A stretch of 59,485 bases of DNA from Corynebacterium lipophiloflavum DSM 44291. GTDB taxonomy: Bacteria; Actinomycetota; Actinomycetes; Mycobacteriales; Mycobacteriaceae. Position 1 is the first letter of the stretch; every line of letters starts with the position of its first letter. Location of the stretch: NCBI RefSeq assembly GCF_000159635.1, contig NZ_GG667192.1, forward strand, positions 317,003-376,487, in the 5' to 3' direction. This document shows positions 1 through 8,604 of the stretch, in pieces. Both the position numbers and the translations under genes were made by a program. The notes beneath the pieces are model-generated. The model saw only the letters and a list, made by a program, of their open reading frames with translations, had not been told where the DNA came from and made no database searches.

Positions 1-34
1 ACTTACCGGGGCCAGGGGGTGTTTTTCTGTGCGC

Positions 35-40
35 TAGAAT
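35..40 (+). promoter_or_regulatory. candidate -10 of ileS
   Basis: TAGAAT matches the actinobacterial -10 consensus TANNNT. It lies about 35 bases before the start of the T-box leader, so a transcript from here would carry the whole leader. No convincing -35 is visible, and another A+T-rich stretch (TATAGC, about 67-72) cannot be excluded. Confidence 0.4.
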
Positions 41-74
41 AAACCGCGTCGCCGATGTGTTAAAGCTATAGCGC

Positions 75-299
75 ATTGAACGCACGCGTTGATCCGGCCA
101 TCACCGGGGAGCGTTTCCGGAAGAACAGCCGCGTCCTCGCGTTGCGGCCCAGTAGAACCGGACGTTGTCGGGGAGACGTTACTTCCTTCACCACAAACGA
201 AGTGGGGGCCGGCTCGCCGGCCCCAAGCAGGGTGGTACCGCGCGGTCATCCGCGTCCCTGCAGCGTCAGGCCAGAAATCGTGAGTGAAGGAGTAGGGCG
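75..299 (+). promoter_or_regulatory. T-box riboswitch leader of ileS
   Basis: This is a tRNA-sensing leader. The conserved T-box AGGGTGGTACCGCG is at 229-242. The specifier region reads GGCCATCACCGGGGAG with the Ile codon ATC at 100-102, as in the short-stem-I ileS T-boxes of Actinobacteria. A perfect 8-bp hairpin, GGGGCCGG-CTCG-CCGGCCCC (205-224), fits stem III. GCAGGG (227-232) can pair with CCCTGC (256-261) around the T-box to form the antisequestrator. No terminator with a U-run follows; instead the leader ends at AAGGAG (287-292). CCCT at 256-259 could pair with AGGG at 294-297 next to the start codon. This points to translational control: uncharged tRNA-Ile would expose the ribosome site. 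The class and amino acid are strongly supported; the sequestering pairing is my inference. Confidence 0.9.
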
Positions 300-300
300 T

Positions 301-3300
301 ATGACTGAGGTCGGCGGGGTGTACCCCAAGGTCGATATGACGGGTGGCAGCAGCAGCTTCCCTGACATGGAGCGCGAAGTTGGTGCGTACTGGGACGAGG
401 ACGGCACGTTTCAGGCGTCGTTAAGCAATCGCGAGGGATGCGAGGAGTACGTCTTCAATGACGGGCCGCCGTTCGCCAACGGCTTGCCGCACTACGGGCA
501 CCTGCTGACGGGCTACGTCAAAGACATCGTCCCGCGGTACCGCACCATGACAGGCCACCACGTGCCGCGCGTGTTCGGCTGGGACTGCCACGGCCTGCCC
601 GCCGAGCTTGAGGCGGAGAAGCAGCTCGGCATCACGGACAAGGCTCAGATCGAGGACATGGGTTTAGAGAAGTTCAACGACTACTGCGCCAAGTCCGTCA
701 TGAGCTACGCGGAAGAGTGGGAAGACTACGTCAACCGCCAGGCGCGTTGGGTGGACTTCGACAACGGCTACAAGACGATGGACATGGACTTCATGGAGTC
801 CGTCATGTGGGCGTTCAAGGAGCTTTACGACAAGGGCCTGATCTACCAGGGCTTCCGCGTCCTGCCGTATTCCTGGGCCGAGCACACGCCGCTGTCGAAC
901 CAGGAGACACGCCTTGACGACGCCTACCGTGAGCGTCAAGACCCCACCGTGACCGTCACCATGCCGTTTACCGGCGCCCGCGCGGGTTACCCGGCGGAAC
1001 AGACGTGGGCCGAGCACCCCGAGCTTCACGACGCCGCCGCGATCGCGTGGACGACCACGCCGTGGACCTTGCCGTCAAACCTGGCGCTCGCCGTCGGCCC
1101 CGAGGTTGAGTACTCCCTCGTGCGCGTCGGTGAGACCGGCGCGGAGGGTTTCGTCGGCGCCACGTTGCTGCTGGCCAGCAACCTGATCGGCGCGTACTCG
1201 AAGGAACTCGGCGAAGACGCCGAGGTGGTGGCCACGTTTAGCGGCGCGCAGCTCGAAGGCCTCGAGTACACCCCCGTCTTCGACCACTTCGCCGATACCG
1301 AGAATGCCTTCATGGTGCTCGTCGCGGACTACGTCACTACCGAGGATGGCACGGGCGTGGTCCACCAGGCGCCAGCCTTCGGTGAAGACGACATGGCGAC
1401 GACCGAGAAATACTCGATCCCGCTGGTGATTCCGGTCGACGCGGATGGAAAGTTCACCTCCCTCGTACCCGAGTACGAAGGCAAACTGGTCTTCGACGCC
1501 AACCGCGACATCATCCGCGACCTCAAGGCCGCCGGCCGCGTCGTGCGCGACCAGACCATCGTGCACTCCTACCCGCACTCCTGGCGTTCTGGCGAGCCGC
1601 TGATCTACATGGCGCTGCCCGCGTGGTTTGTCAAGGTCTCCGCCTTCCGCGACCGCATGGTGGAGCTGAACCAGGAGATCGAGTGGATCCCGGCGCACAT
1701 CCGCGACGGCCAGTTCGGCAAGTGGCTCGAGGGCGCGCGCGATTGGAACATCTCGCGCACCCGCTACTGGGGCTCGCCTGTGCCGGCGTGGGTCTCCGAC
1801 AACCCCGAGTACCCGCGTGTCGACGTCTACGGCTCCCTCGACGAGCTCGAGCGCGACTTCGGTGTGCGCCCCGAAAGCCTGCACCGCCCCTACATCGACG
1901 AGCTGACCCGCCCCAACCCGGATGACCCGACGGGTAAGTCCACGATGCGCCGCGTGCCGGATGTGCTGGACTGCTGGTTCGAATCCGGCTCCATGCCGTT
2001 CGCCCAGTACCACTACCCGTTCGACAACGTCGCCGAGCACGACGCGCGCCAGCCCGCCGACTTCATCGTCGAGTACTCGGGCCAGACGCGCGGCTGGTTC
2101 TACGTCCAGCACGTGCTTTCCACCGCGCTGTTCGACCGCCCGGCGTTCAAGAAGGTTGTCGCGCACGGCATCGTGCTCGGCTCCGACGGCCAGAAGATGT
2201 CGAAGTCGAAGGGCAACTACCCCAACGTCAACGAGGTGTTCGACCGCGACGGCTCGGATGCGATGCGCTGGTTCCTCATGTCCAGCCCGATCCTGCGCGG
2301 CGGCAACCTCGTTGTCACCGAGCAGGGCATCCGCGACGGTGTCCGCCAGGCGCTGTTGCCGATCTGGAACGCGTACAGCTTCCTGCAGCTCTACTCCTCG
2401 CATGAGGCGCGCTGGTCCGTCGACTCCGGTAACGTGCTCGACCGCTACATCCTGGCCAAGACCCACGACCTGGTGGCGGGCGTCGGCCAGGCGCTGAGCG
2501 ATACCCGCATCGCCGACGCCTGCGACGAGGTCCGCCAGTTCGCCGACACGCTGACCAACTGGTACGTGCGGCGCTCCCGCGACCGCTTCTGGGAGGGCCA
2601 GGAGGCCCACCCGGAGGCCTTCGACACCCTCTACACGGTGCTTGAGGTACTCACACGGGTTACCGCCCCGCTTCTGCCGTACATCACCGAGGTGATCTGG
2701 CGCGGCCTGACCGGCGGGCGCTCCGTCCACCTCGCGGACTACCCGCGGGCAGAGGAGATCCCAGCCGACGCTGAGCTCGTCGCGGCGATGGATGCCACTC
2801 GCGCGGTGTGCTCCGCGGCGTCGTCGGTGCGCAAGGCCAACAAGTTGCGCAACCGCCTGCCGCTGCCGAAGCTCACTGTCGCCCTGCCGGAGTCGGCGCG
2901 GCTCGCCGACTTCGCGTCTGCGATCCGCGACGAGGTCAACGTCAAGGAGGTCGAGCTGACCGACGACGTCGCCTCCGCCGGCTCGTTCGAGGTTGTGGTC
3001 AACGCGAAGGTGGCGGGTCCGAAGCTGGGCAAGGATGTACAGCGCGCGATCAAGGGCGTCAAGGCGGGCAACTACGAACACCAGGGCGACAACGTCGTAG
3101 TGGACGGAGACATCGTGCTCACCCCTGAGCTCTACACCGAGCGGCTCGTGGCCGTTAACCCCGAGTCCACGGCGCGTATCGACGCCCTCACCGGCGTCGA
3201 CGGCCTCGTGGTGCTCGACACCACCGTCACCGAGGAACTCGAGGCGGAGGGCTGGGCCGCGGACGTGATCCGTGGCCTGCAGGACGCGCGCAAGGCCTCC

Positions 3301-3489
3301 GGCTTCGAAGTCTCCGACCGCATCTCCGTTGTGCTCAGCGTGCCAGGGGACAAGCAGGAGTGGGCGCGTCGTCACGCAGAGCACATCGCCGCCGAGACGC
3401 TGGCGACCTCCTTCGAGGTGGTCGAGGGTGAGGCGCTTGAGCACGAGGTCGTCGCCGGGGTCAGCGCGACGGTGGCGAAGAACGGGTAG
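301..3489 (+). CDS. ileS: isoleucyl-tRNA synthetase
   Basis: It charges tRNA-Ile with isoleucine in the cytoplasm. The protein has about 1062 residues. The class I signature is HYGH at residues 64-67 within [12 protein letters not shown], and the second signature KMSKS is at 632-636. An editing domain lies between them, followed by an anticodon-binding region ([13 protein letters not shown]). The length and the long C-terminal extension fit the eukaryote-like IleRS type found in actinobacteria rather than the E. coli type; that family is often less sensitive to mupirocin, which I infer only from type. The open frame extends upstream to 76, but that part is the T-box leader; ATG 301 follows AAGGAG at 287-292. 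The gene stands alone, followed by a palindromic repeat. Confidence 0.98.
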   Translation: MTEVGGVYPKVDMTGGSSSFPDMEREVGAYWDEDGTFQASLSNREGCEEYVFNDGPPFANGLPHYGHLLTGYVKDIVPRYRTMTGHHVPRVFGWDCHGLPAELEAEKQLGITDKAQIEDMGLEKFNDYCAKSVMSYAEEWEDYVNRQARWVDFDNGYKTMDMDFMESVMWAFKELYDKGLIYQGFRVLPYSWAEHTPLSNQETRLDDAYRERQDPTVTVTMPFTGARAGYPAEQTWAEHPELHDAAAIAWTTTPWTLPSNLALAVGPEVEYSLVRVGETGAEGFVGATLLLASNLIGAYSKELGEDAEVVATFSGAQLEGLEYTPVFDHFADTENAFMVLVADYVTTEDGTGVVHQAPAFGEDDMATTEKYSIPLVIPVDADGKFTSLVPEYEGKLVFDANRDIIRDLKAAGRVVRDQTIVHSYPHSWRSGEPLIYMALPAWFVKVSAFRDRMVELNQEIEWIPAHIRDGQFGKWLEGARDWNISRTRYWGSPVPAWVSDNPEYPRVDVYGSLDELERDFGVRPESLHRPYIDELTRPNPDDPTGKSTMRRVPDVLDCWFESGSMPFAQYHYPFDNVAEHDARQPADFIVEYSGQTRGWFYVQHVLSTALFDRPAFKKVVAHGIVLGSDGQKMSKSKGNYPNVNEVFDRDGSDAMRWFLMSSPILRGGNLVVTEQGIRDGVRQALLPIWNAYSFLQLYSSHEARWSVDSGNVLDRYILAKTHDLVAGVGQALSDTRIADACDEVRQFADTLTNWYVRRSRDRFWEGQEAHPEAFDTLYTVLEVLTRVTAPLLPYITEVIWRGLTGGRSVHLADYPRAEEIPADAELVAAMDATRAVCSAASSVRKANKLRNRLPLPKLTVALPESARLADFASAIRDEVNVKEVELTDDVASAGSFEVVVNAKVAGPKLGKDVQRAIKGVKAGNYEHQGDNVVVDGDIVLTPELYTERLVAVNPESTARIDALTGVDGLVVLDTTVTEELEAEGWAADVIRGLQDARKASGFEVSDRISVVLSVPGDKQEWARRHAEHIAAETLATSFEVVEGEALEHEVVAGVSATVAKNG

Positions 3490-3490
3490 G

Positions 3491-3580
3491 GCGTTTACCC
3501 GAAACCCGGATGGGCAAACGCGCGGGTGTTCCACCTCAACCCGGGGCAAGTTGCACCGTCCGAGTTGAGGGTGAAAGCCC
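3491..3580 (+). repeat. palindromic intergenic repeat, copy A
   Basis: This element is shared with 25409-25495. Both copies carry GCGGGTGTTCC (here 3522-3532) followed by CCTCAAC or CCTAAAC, then a loop, then an inverted arm. Here TTCCACCTCAACCCGG pairs with CCGAGTTGAGGGTGAA with about 13 of 16 positions matching. The similarity starts about 30 bases before the shared core. It lies directly after ileS and could end its transcript, although no T-run follows the hairpin. It overlaps no recognisable gene. Confidence 0.65.
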
Positions 3581-3612
3581 GGCGCGGCTGCCCGGGGTTT
3601 TAAGCTTGCAGC

Positions 3613-4980
3613 ATGGCGCGCTGGGTGTTGCACATCGACATGGATGCGTTCTACGCGTCCTGCGAACAGCTCACCCGCCCGACGCTCAAGGGCCGCCCGG
3701 TGCTAGTCGCTGGCGTGAGCGGTCGGGGAGTGGTCGCGGGCGCGAGCTACGAAGCGCGCAAGTACGGGGCGCGCTCGGCGATGCCCACGCACCGCGCGGC
3801 ACGGCTCGTCGGGCCGAAAGTCGTGCTTGTCGCCCCGCGCCGGGCGGTGTACTCCACGGCGTCGCGCCGCGTGTTCGAGGTGATCGCGCGCCACGTGGCC
3901 GTCGTCGAGCAACTGTCCATCGACGAGGCCTTCATGGAGCCCGCCGAACTGGCCGGGGCGAGTCCGGAGGAGGTCCGGGCTTGGGCGGATACCCTGCGCG
4001 CGACGATCAAGGAGGAGACGGGGCTGCCGTCGTCGATAGGCGCGGGCTCCGGCAAGCAGTACGCCAAGATCGGCTCCGGGTTGGCGAAGCCGGATGGGGT
4101 GTTTGTCATCCCGCGTGCCGAGCAGCTCGAGATCCTCCACCCGCTGCCCGTGAGCCAACTGTGGGGCGTGGGGCCCGTGACCGAAGCCAAGCTCGCGTCG
4201 GTGGGCATCGAGACGATCGGTGACTTCGCCGCGCTGAGCGAACGCGAGGTTGAGATCGCCCTCGGCGGCGCCGTGGCGAAGCACCTGTGGGCCCTGGCGC
4301 GCGGCATCGACAACCGCGAGGTGGCACCGCGTGCGGAGGCGAAGCAGATTTCCTCGGAGCACACCTACCCGCAGGACTTGACCACTGCGCCCCAGGTCAA
4401 CGAGGCGCTCACACGCGCCGCGGCCGAGTCGCACCGACGCCTGCTTCACGACGGCCGCGGCGCGCGCACCGTCAGCGTGAAGTTGCGCATGGCGGACTTT
4501 CGCGTCGAGACGCGTTCGGCAACGCTGCCCTACGCCACCGATGACGCCGAAACGCTCGCGGCCACCGCCTTCAAACTGGTGCGATACCCCGATGAGGTCG
4601 GACCGATCCGTCTTGTCGGGGTGTCGTATTCCGGTTTGGAGGACGCGCTTCAAGACGTGTTGTTCCCAGAGCTGGACCAAGTGAATTCCGCGGGCAGCGT
4701 CTCTTCCGATATCGAGGTCGGGGTCAGCGACCACGCGGAGCCGGTGCACGTCGAGATAACGGACGCACCCTCCGGGTGGCGGGCCACCCAGGACGTCTAC
4801 CACCCCGAATACGGCCACGGGTGGATCCAGGGAACCGGGCACGGGTGGGTGACCGTGCGTTTCGAGACCAGGGCGACGGGCCCGGGCCGCACGCGCACGC
4901 TGCGTGTCGACGACGCTGACCTCAGTGCCGCGGATCCGGTTGACTCCCTGGCGTGGGAGGACTGGCTACCCCCCGAGTAA
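3613..4980 (+). CDS. dinB: DNA polymerase IV (Y family)
   Basis: An error-prone translesion polymerase of 455 residues. The catalytic acidic residues are visible: HIDMDAFYAS near the N-terminus (D9, D11) and SIDEAF at residues 102-107 (D104, E105). The helix-hairpin-helix region (QLWGVGPVTEAKLASVGI) follows. The last ~100 residues extend beyond the E. coli protein and are acidic and aromatic-rich, as in several actinobacterial DinB proteins; their role is unknown to me. TAAGCT at 3601-3606 lies six bases before ATG 3613 and no ribosome site is present, so the message may be leaderless. The last 15 bases overlap the end of convergent ansA. Confidence 0.95.
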   Translation: MARWVLHIDMDAFYASCEQLTRPTLKGRPVLVAGVSGRGVVAGASYEARKYGARSAMPTHRAARLVGPKVVLVAPRRAVYSTASRRVFEVIARHVAVVEQLSIDEAFMEPAELAGASPEEVRAWADTLRATIKEETGLPSSIGAGSGKQYAKIGSGLAKPDGVFVIPRAEQLEILHPLPVSQLWGVGPVTEAKLASVGIETIGDFAALSEREVEIALGGAVAKHLWALARGIDNREVAPRAEAKQISSEHTYPQDLTTAPQVNEALTRAAAESHRRLLHDGRGARTVSVKLRMADFRVETRSATLPYATDDAETLAATAFKLVRYPDEVGPIRLVGVSYSGLEDALQDVLFPELDQVNSAGSVSSDIEVGVSDHAEPVHVEITDAPSGWRATQDVYHPEYGHGWIQGTGHGWVTVRFETRATGPGRTRTLRVDDADLSAADPVDSLAWEDWLPPE

Positions 4981-5901
4981 TTGGCGTGGATCAGTACCGG
5001 TGGCAATCGCGGTGAGCAGGGCGATGCGGGCCTGGCCGGCGCGCAACCAGCCTGCGGAGAGGACCCCGCGTTGCGCCAGCGTCGCGCCGCCACCGCCGCC
5101 GCCATAGGAGAGGCTGACTTCGCCGGAAGGCACCGAGGTGCTCATCACCACCGGAATGTCGGCCTCCACTGCGCGCCCGAGGGCGAACCCCATTTCCGCG
5201 GAGACATTGCCAGAGCCGAGGGCCTCCACAACGATTCCGTCAGCACCGCTGTCGATGACGAAGTCGACGAGCTCAGTGCCGGCGCCGGGCCACGCGCGCA
5301 GGATGGGCACGTTGTACCCGGCTAAGGGGGCGGCGGCGACAGCGGCGGGGCGAGGCAGCGTCAAAGGCGCGGTGAGAGCAAATGCGTTGAGCGCCTCGGT
5401 GTCGCGCTTGTACAGCCCGCGCGCGGCGAGGGTGTCACCACCGAAATGCACAGTCACGCCGCGGCCCCGGGCCAACGGATCAGCTGCCAGCTCGATGGCG
5501 CGGCGCAGGTTGGCGGGACCGTCGGCAGTGGGGTGGTCGGCGGGGCGCTGGGCGCCGGTGAGGATCACGGGCCGCGGATCGCGCTGGACGAGGTCGAGCG
5601 CGAGTGCCGTTTCCGCCATGGAATCGGTACCGTGTGTGATGACGATGCCGGTGATGAGGGCGTCGGCAAGCGCGCGGCTCACGAGCTCAACGAGCGTATC
5701 GACGTCCCCGAGCCCCATTGAAGAGGAATCGAGCAGCACCGAATCGTAGACGCGCGTGGGCACCGAAGCAGCGCAGTCGGTGACGAGCTCCTCGGCCGAG
5801 AGCGTGGGCACGCGGGTGCCCGAGGAGTCGGTGGTGGAGGCGATGGTGCCGCCGGTGGAGATGACGAGGACGAAGGGTTCGCCTGGCTGAGGAAGAGTCA
5901 T
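4966..5901 (-). CDS. ansA: L-asparaginase
   Basis: It hydrolyses asparagine to aspartate and ammonia. The protein has 311 residues. The two family signatures are present: STGGTIAS near residue 15 with the catalytic threonine, and ITHGTDSMAETA around residue 90 with the T-D pair. No signal peptide is visible, so a cytoplasmic enzyme is likely. The C-terminal stretch YGGGGGGA is an unusual poly-glycine run. The gene is a single unit transcribed toward dinB, with a 15-base tail-to-tail overlap. Confidence 0.93.
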   Translation of the reverse strand: MTLPQPGEPFVLVISTGGTIASTTDSSGTRVPTLSAEELVTDCAASVPTRVYDSVLLDSSSMGLGDVDTLVELVSRALADALITGIVITHGTDSMAETALALDLVQRDPRPVILTGAQRPADHPTADGPANLRRAIELAADPLARGRGVTVHFGGDTLAARGLYKRDTEALNAFALTAPLTLPRPAAVAAAPLAGYNVPILRAWPGAGTELVDFVIDSGADGIVVEALGSGNVSAEMGFALGRAVEADIPVVMSTSVPSGEVSLSYGGGGGGATLAQRGVLSAGWLRAGQARIALLTAIATGTDPRQLLGG

Positions 5902-5941
5902 GAGTACCAGAGTGTCGGTTGGGATTTGTCGTTATGAAACG

Positions 5942-5960
5942 GTAACCTCGGCAAGGTTAC
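5942..5960. promoter_or_regulatory. perfect inverted repeat, possible operator
   Basis: GTAACCT-CGGCA-AGGTTAC is a perfect 7-bp inverted repeat. It lies 27 bases before the GTG start of the downstream lipoprotein gene and close to a possible -10 (TATGAA, 5933-5938). Its position over the likely transcription start suggests a repressor or activator site. The binding protein is not identifiable from sequence. Confidence 0.4.
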
Positions 5961-5987
5961 ACCCGTATTAAGGAGACGTGAGACAAA

Positions 5988-6590
5988 GTGAACGCAAGGA
6001 AACTCACCGCCGCTGTCGCAGCTTTCGGCGCGGCCCTGAGCTTGGCAGCATGCTCAACCGACGGGGAAACCGACCCCACCACCACCCAGGCCACCACGGC
6101 ATCCGCCCCAGGTTCCGCCGAAGCAGCTCCCGCGGCCCAGCTTCCCACCGCCGCAGAGCTCAACGGAGTGCTCATGCGCGCAACCGACCCAAACATCCCG
6201 ATGGAAGAGCGCGTGAACACGGTTCAAGGGGGTGAGACCGCGCCCGAGCTGTTCGATGTGATGGCGCAGTCGCAGCAGGAATCCGGCGCCAACTTCCAGG
6301 TGGTCGACCCTGTTCTTCCTGGTTACGAGCCGAACACCGTGCTCGCGAGCGTAAGCTTCACCCAGCCAAACCAGGCCACGGAGCTCGCCGACAACGTTGA
6401 ATTCGTCTTCGAGGATGGCAACTGGAAACTCTCCCAGACCTGGGCCTGCACCCTGGTGACCCACACCCTGCCGCCGGAGCAAATTCCGGCGATGTGCCAG
6501 GCGGCACCGGCGCAGGCGCCTGTTGAGGCTCCGGCTGAATTGCCTGCTCCTGCTGAATTGCCTGCTCCTGCGGAGGCACCGGCACTGTAG
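5988..6590 (+). CDS. putative lipoprotein, Mtb12-like
   Basis: A 200-residue secreted lipoprotein. The signal peptide ends in a lipobox (SLAAC, Cys at about residue 22), followed by a Thr/Ala-rich linker. A compact domain (about 50-165) ends in FVFEDGNWKLSQTWACTLV. The domain resembles the low-molecular-weight antigen Mtb12 family of mycobacteria; its function there is unknown. The C-terminus is a short repeat of Pro-Ala-Glu-Leu units (AELPAPAELPAPAEAPA). GTG 5988 is preceded by AAGGAG at 5970-5975, 12 bases away. The gene is monocistronic and faces the tandem repeat array. Confidence 0.75.
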   Translation: MNARKLTAAVAAFGAALSLAACSTDGETDPTTTQATTASAPGSAEAAPAAQLPTAAELNGVLMRATDPNIPMEERVNTVQGGETAPELFDVMAQSQQESGANFQVVDPVLPGYEPNTVLASVSFTQPNQATELADNVEFVFEDGNWKLSQTWACTLVTHTLPPEQIPAMCQAAPAQAPVEAPAELPAPAELPAPAEAPAL

Positions 6591-6599
6591 AGCGCATGT

Positions 6600-6902
6600 G
6601 AGTGACAAATGTTGCACAACCCTTAGATTCGACCTGGGGAAATGACAAATGTTGCAGCGGGGTTGCAACTTTTGTCACTACCTCGCGTCTAGGGCGGGGC
6701 CCTGCGCCCACGAGTGACAAATGTTGCACAACCCTTAGATTCGACCTGAGGAAATGACAAATGTTGCAGCGGGGTTGCAACTTTTGTCACTACCTCGCGT
6801 CTAGGGCGAGGCCCTGCGCCCACGAGTGACAAATGTTGCACGACCCCTAAATTCGACCAGGGATAATGACAAATGTTGCAGCAGGGGCACAACTTTTGTC
6901 AC
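6600..6902. repeat. 112-bp tandem repeat array with 14-mer palindromes
   Basis: Two full 112-bp units (6600-6711, 6712-6823) and a third that stops after about 79 bases fill the gap between convergent genes. Units 1 and 2 are nearly identical; unit 3 is more diverged. Each unit has TGACAAATGTTGCA twice in direct orientation and its near inverse TGCAACTTTTGTCA once. Direct copies are at 6603, 6643, 6715, 6755, 6827 and 6867; inverse copies are at 6664, 6776 and about 6888. The second direct copy and the inverse copy form a 14-bp stem with a seven-base loop. The first direct copy could compete for the same partner. Units are contiguous with no unique spacers, so this is not a CRISPR. No gene is visible in the stretch. 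Confidence 0.9.
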
Positions 6903-6917
6903 CAACCACCCAAGAAA

Positions 6918-8603
6918 CTAACGCCACACCTCATCCGTCCACATCGTGGACAGCGTCAACACTCGAGCGCGCGAGTCCCCCTTACTAATGCGCTCGCGCC
7001 ACCGCCTGCGCAGCCACCGATCGTGGCTGGTGATAATCACTGTGCCCTCAAAATCGGCGAGCGCAACCTCGAGCTCCTCAGCGAGAACCAAGGAGAGGTG
7101 GTTGGTGGGCTCGTCCAACAGCAGCAAGTCTGGAGGAGAGGCGAGGATGACCCCGAGGGAGACGCGGCGGCGCTGGCCCAACGAAAGGTCCTCGAGCGGT
7201 CTCGCCGCCTGCTCCTCGTTCATCAGCCCGAGGCTGACTAAAGATGGCGTGCCGCCGGGCACAAGGGAGTCGAAGGCGTCTTCGGCGCTGCGGGTCAGGT
7301 CGGGCCAAGAGTCGTCCTGCTCGAGCCGCGCAATTGTCATTTCTTCGGGCATGATGAGTTCACCGTCGTAACCGGGCAAGGTGCCGTCGAGGATCTTCAG
7401 CAGTGTTGATTTGCCGGACCCGTTCGGCCCCTCCACAAGCACTTGGTCGCCGGGTTGCACTTTCATGTCAAGGGGAGAGAGGCGATCGGCGACGCTGAGC
7501 TGATTAGCCACCACAGCGGGCAGACCGAGGCTGGTCACCGTGTGCGGCGGCAGGCCACGAAACTCAAGCCGCGCTGGGGGCGCGGGGATCTCGGAACGCT
7601 CAAGGGCCTCAAGCCTGTTTTCGGCGGAACGACGCCTGTTGCCGACCGTTTTGGCCGCGCGGTCGGCGTAGAACTTAGCCGCGATCCGCGACTCCGTTTT
7701 GTTCTCGTGGGAATGAAAGACATCATCCGCACTCTGCTGGGTCGCGGCCGCCAGCCGCGTCCTTTCCTGCTCCTGGGCGGCGTAGTCGCTGGCCCAGCGC
7801 ACGCGGCGGGCGTGGCGCGCGGCCAGGTAGTCGGTGAAGGACCCGGAAAAGCGCGCGCCTTGGCGCGTGCTTTCGCCGAAGCCACCCTCTGCCCCGAGCG
7901 AGGGGTCGAGGTCGACGAGCCCGTCGCAGGCGGCATCAAGAAAGAAGCGGTCGTGCGAGGCGGCGAGCACGGGGCCGTCAAACGCGCGCAGCTCGTCGAT
8001 GAGAAAGTCCACGGCCTCGTCGTCGAGGTGGTTGGTTGGCTCGTCAAGCACCATCGCGTCGACGGGGCGCAACAGCAGCGTCGCCAGGGCGAAGCGGCGA
8101 CGCTGGCCACCAGACATCTCACCCAGCGGGGTCGCCAACGCAACGTTGGCAAGGCCCAAACCAGCCAATACGGTCGCGATGCGCGCGTCGAGTTCCCACA
8201 CCCCGGAGTTCTCCGCACGGGCGAGGGCGCGGTCGAACGATGCCGCCAGCGAGTCGTTGTCCGGCTCGCTGGCCATGCGTTCGGCGAAGTCCGTGATGTC
8301 GCGTTCGATGAGGCGGAGTTCGTGTACGGCGGCGTCGATAAGCGCCGAGGCCGGCTCGGTAAACGGCAGGGAGGTTTCCTGGGCGATGAACCCGGTCAAC
8401 GGCGGGGTGACAAGCGTGCCCGCGTCAGGGCTGAGCTCGCCGGAGATGATGCCGAGCAGCGTGGACTTGCCCGCGCCGTTTTCCCCGATGAGCCCGGTGA
8501 CCGAGCCGGAAGGAACGGCAAATGAGATGTCGGTGAGCACGCGCTGGCCCCCGGGGTAGGAAAAGGAAATCCCGTCCAGGCCAATGTGCAAGGGGGCGAC
8601 CAT
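6918..8603 (-). CDS. ABC-F family ATP-binding protein
   Basis: A soluble protein of 561 residues with two ABC domains and no membrane segment. Walker A motifs are GENGAGKS (about 40-47) and GPNGSGKS (about 390). Signature motifs are MSGGQRRR and LSLGQRRR, and both domains have LDEPTNHL. A charged linker joins the domains. The family acts on the ribosome, either as a translation factor or as antibiotic-resistance protection proteins; which applies here cannot be told. The C-terminus (LRRRWRERISKG) is basic. It starts one base after the stop of the upstream lipoprotein gene (TAACATG), so the two are probably translationally coupled. Confidence 0.9.
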   Translation of the reverse strand: MVAPLHIGLDGISFSYPGGQRVLTDISFAVPSGSVTGLIGENGAGKSTLLGIISGELSPDAGTLVTPPLTGFIAQETSLPFTEPASALIDAAVHELRLIERDITDFAERMASEPDNDSLAASFDRALARAENSGVWELDARIATVLAGLGLANVALATPLGEMSGGQRRRFALATLLLRPVDAMVLDEPTNHLDDEAVDFLIDELRAFDGPVLAASHDRFFLDAACDGLVDLDPSLGAEGGFGESTRQGARFSGSFTDYLAARHARRVRWASDYAAQEQERTRLAAATQQSADDVFHSHENKTESRIAAKFYADRAAKTVGNRRRSAENRLEALERSEIPAPPARLEFRGLPPHTVTSLGLPAVVANQLSVADRLSPLDMKVQPGDQVLVEGPNGSGKSTLLKILDGTLPGYDGELIMPEEMTIARLEQDDSWPDLTRSAEDAFDSLVPGGTPSLVSLGLMNEEQAARPLEDLSLGQRRRVSLGVILASPPDLLLLDEPTNHLSLVLAEELEVALADFEGTVIITSHDRWLRRRWRERISKGDSRARVLTLSTMWTDEVWR

Positions 8604-8604
8604 G

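Noticed and set aside
76..300. N-terminal extension of IleS from an upstream start
   Set aside because: The segment is the T-box leader, and the family starts at ATG 301 behind AAGGAG.
1075..3633. 852-codon open frame antisense to ileS
   Set aside because: It mirrors the ileS codon pattern in high-G+C DNA, has His/Arg/Asp-rich low-complexity translation, and no ribosome site or family motif.
6600..6902. Possible CRISPR array
   Set aside because: The 112-bp units are contiguous without unique spacers, and no cas gene is present.
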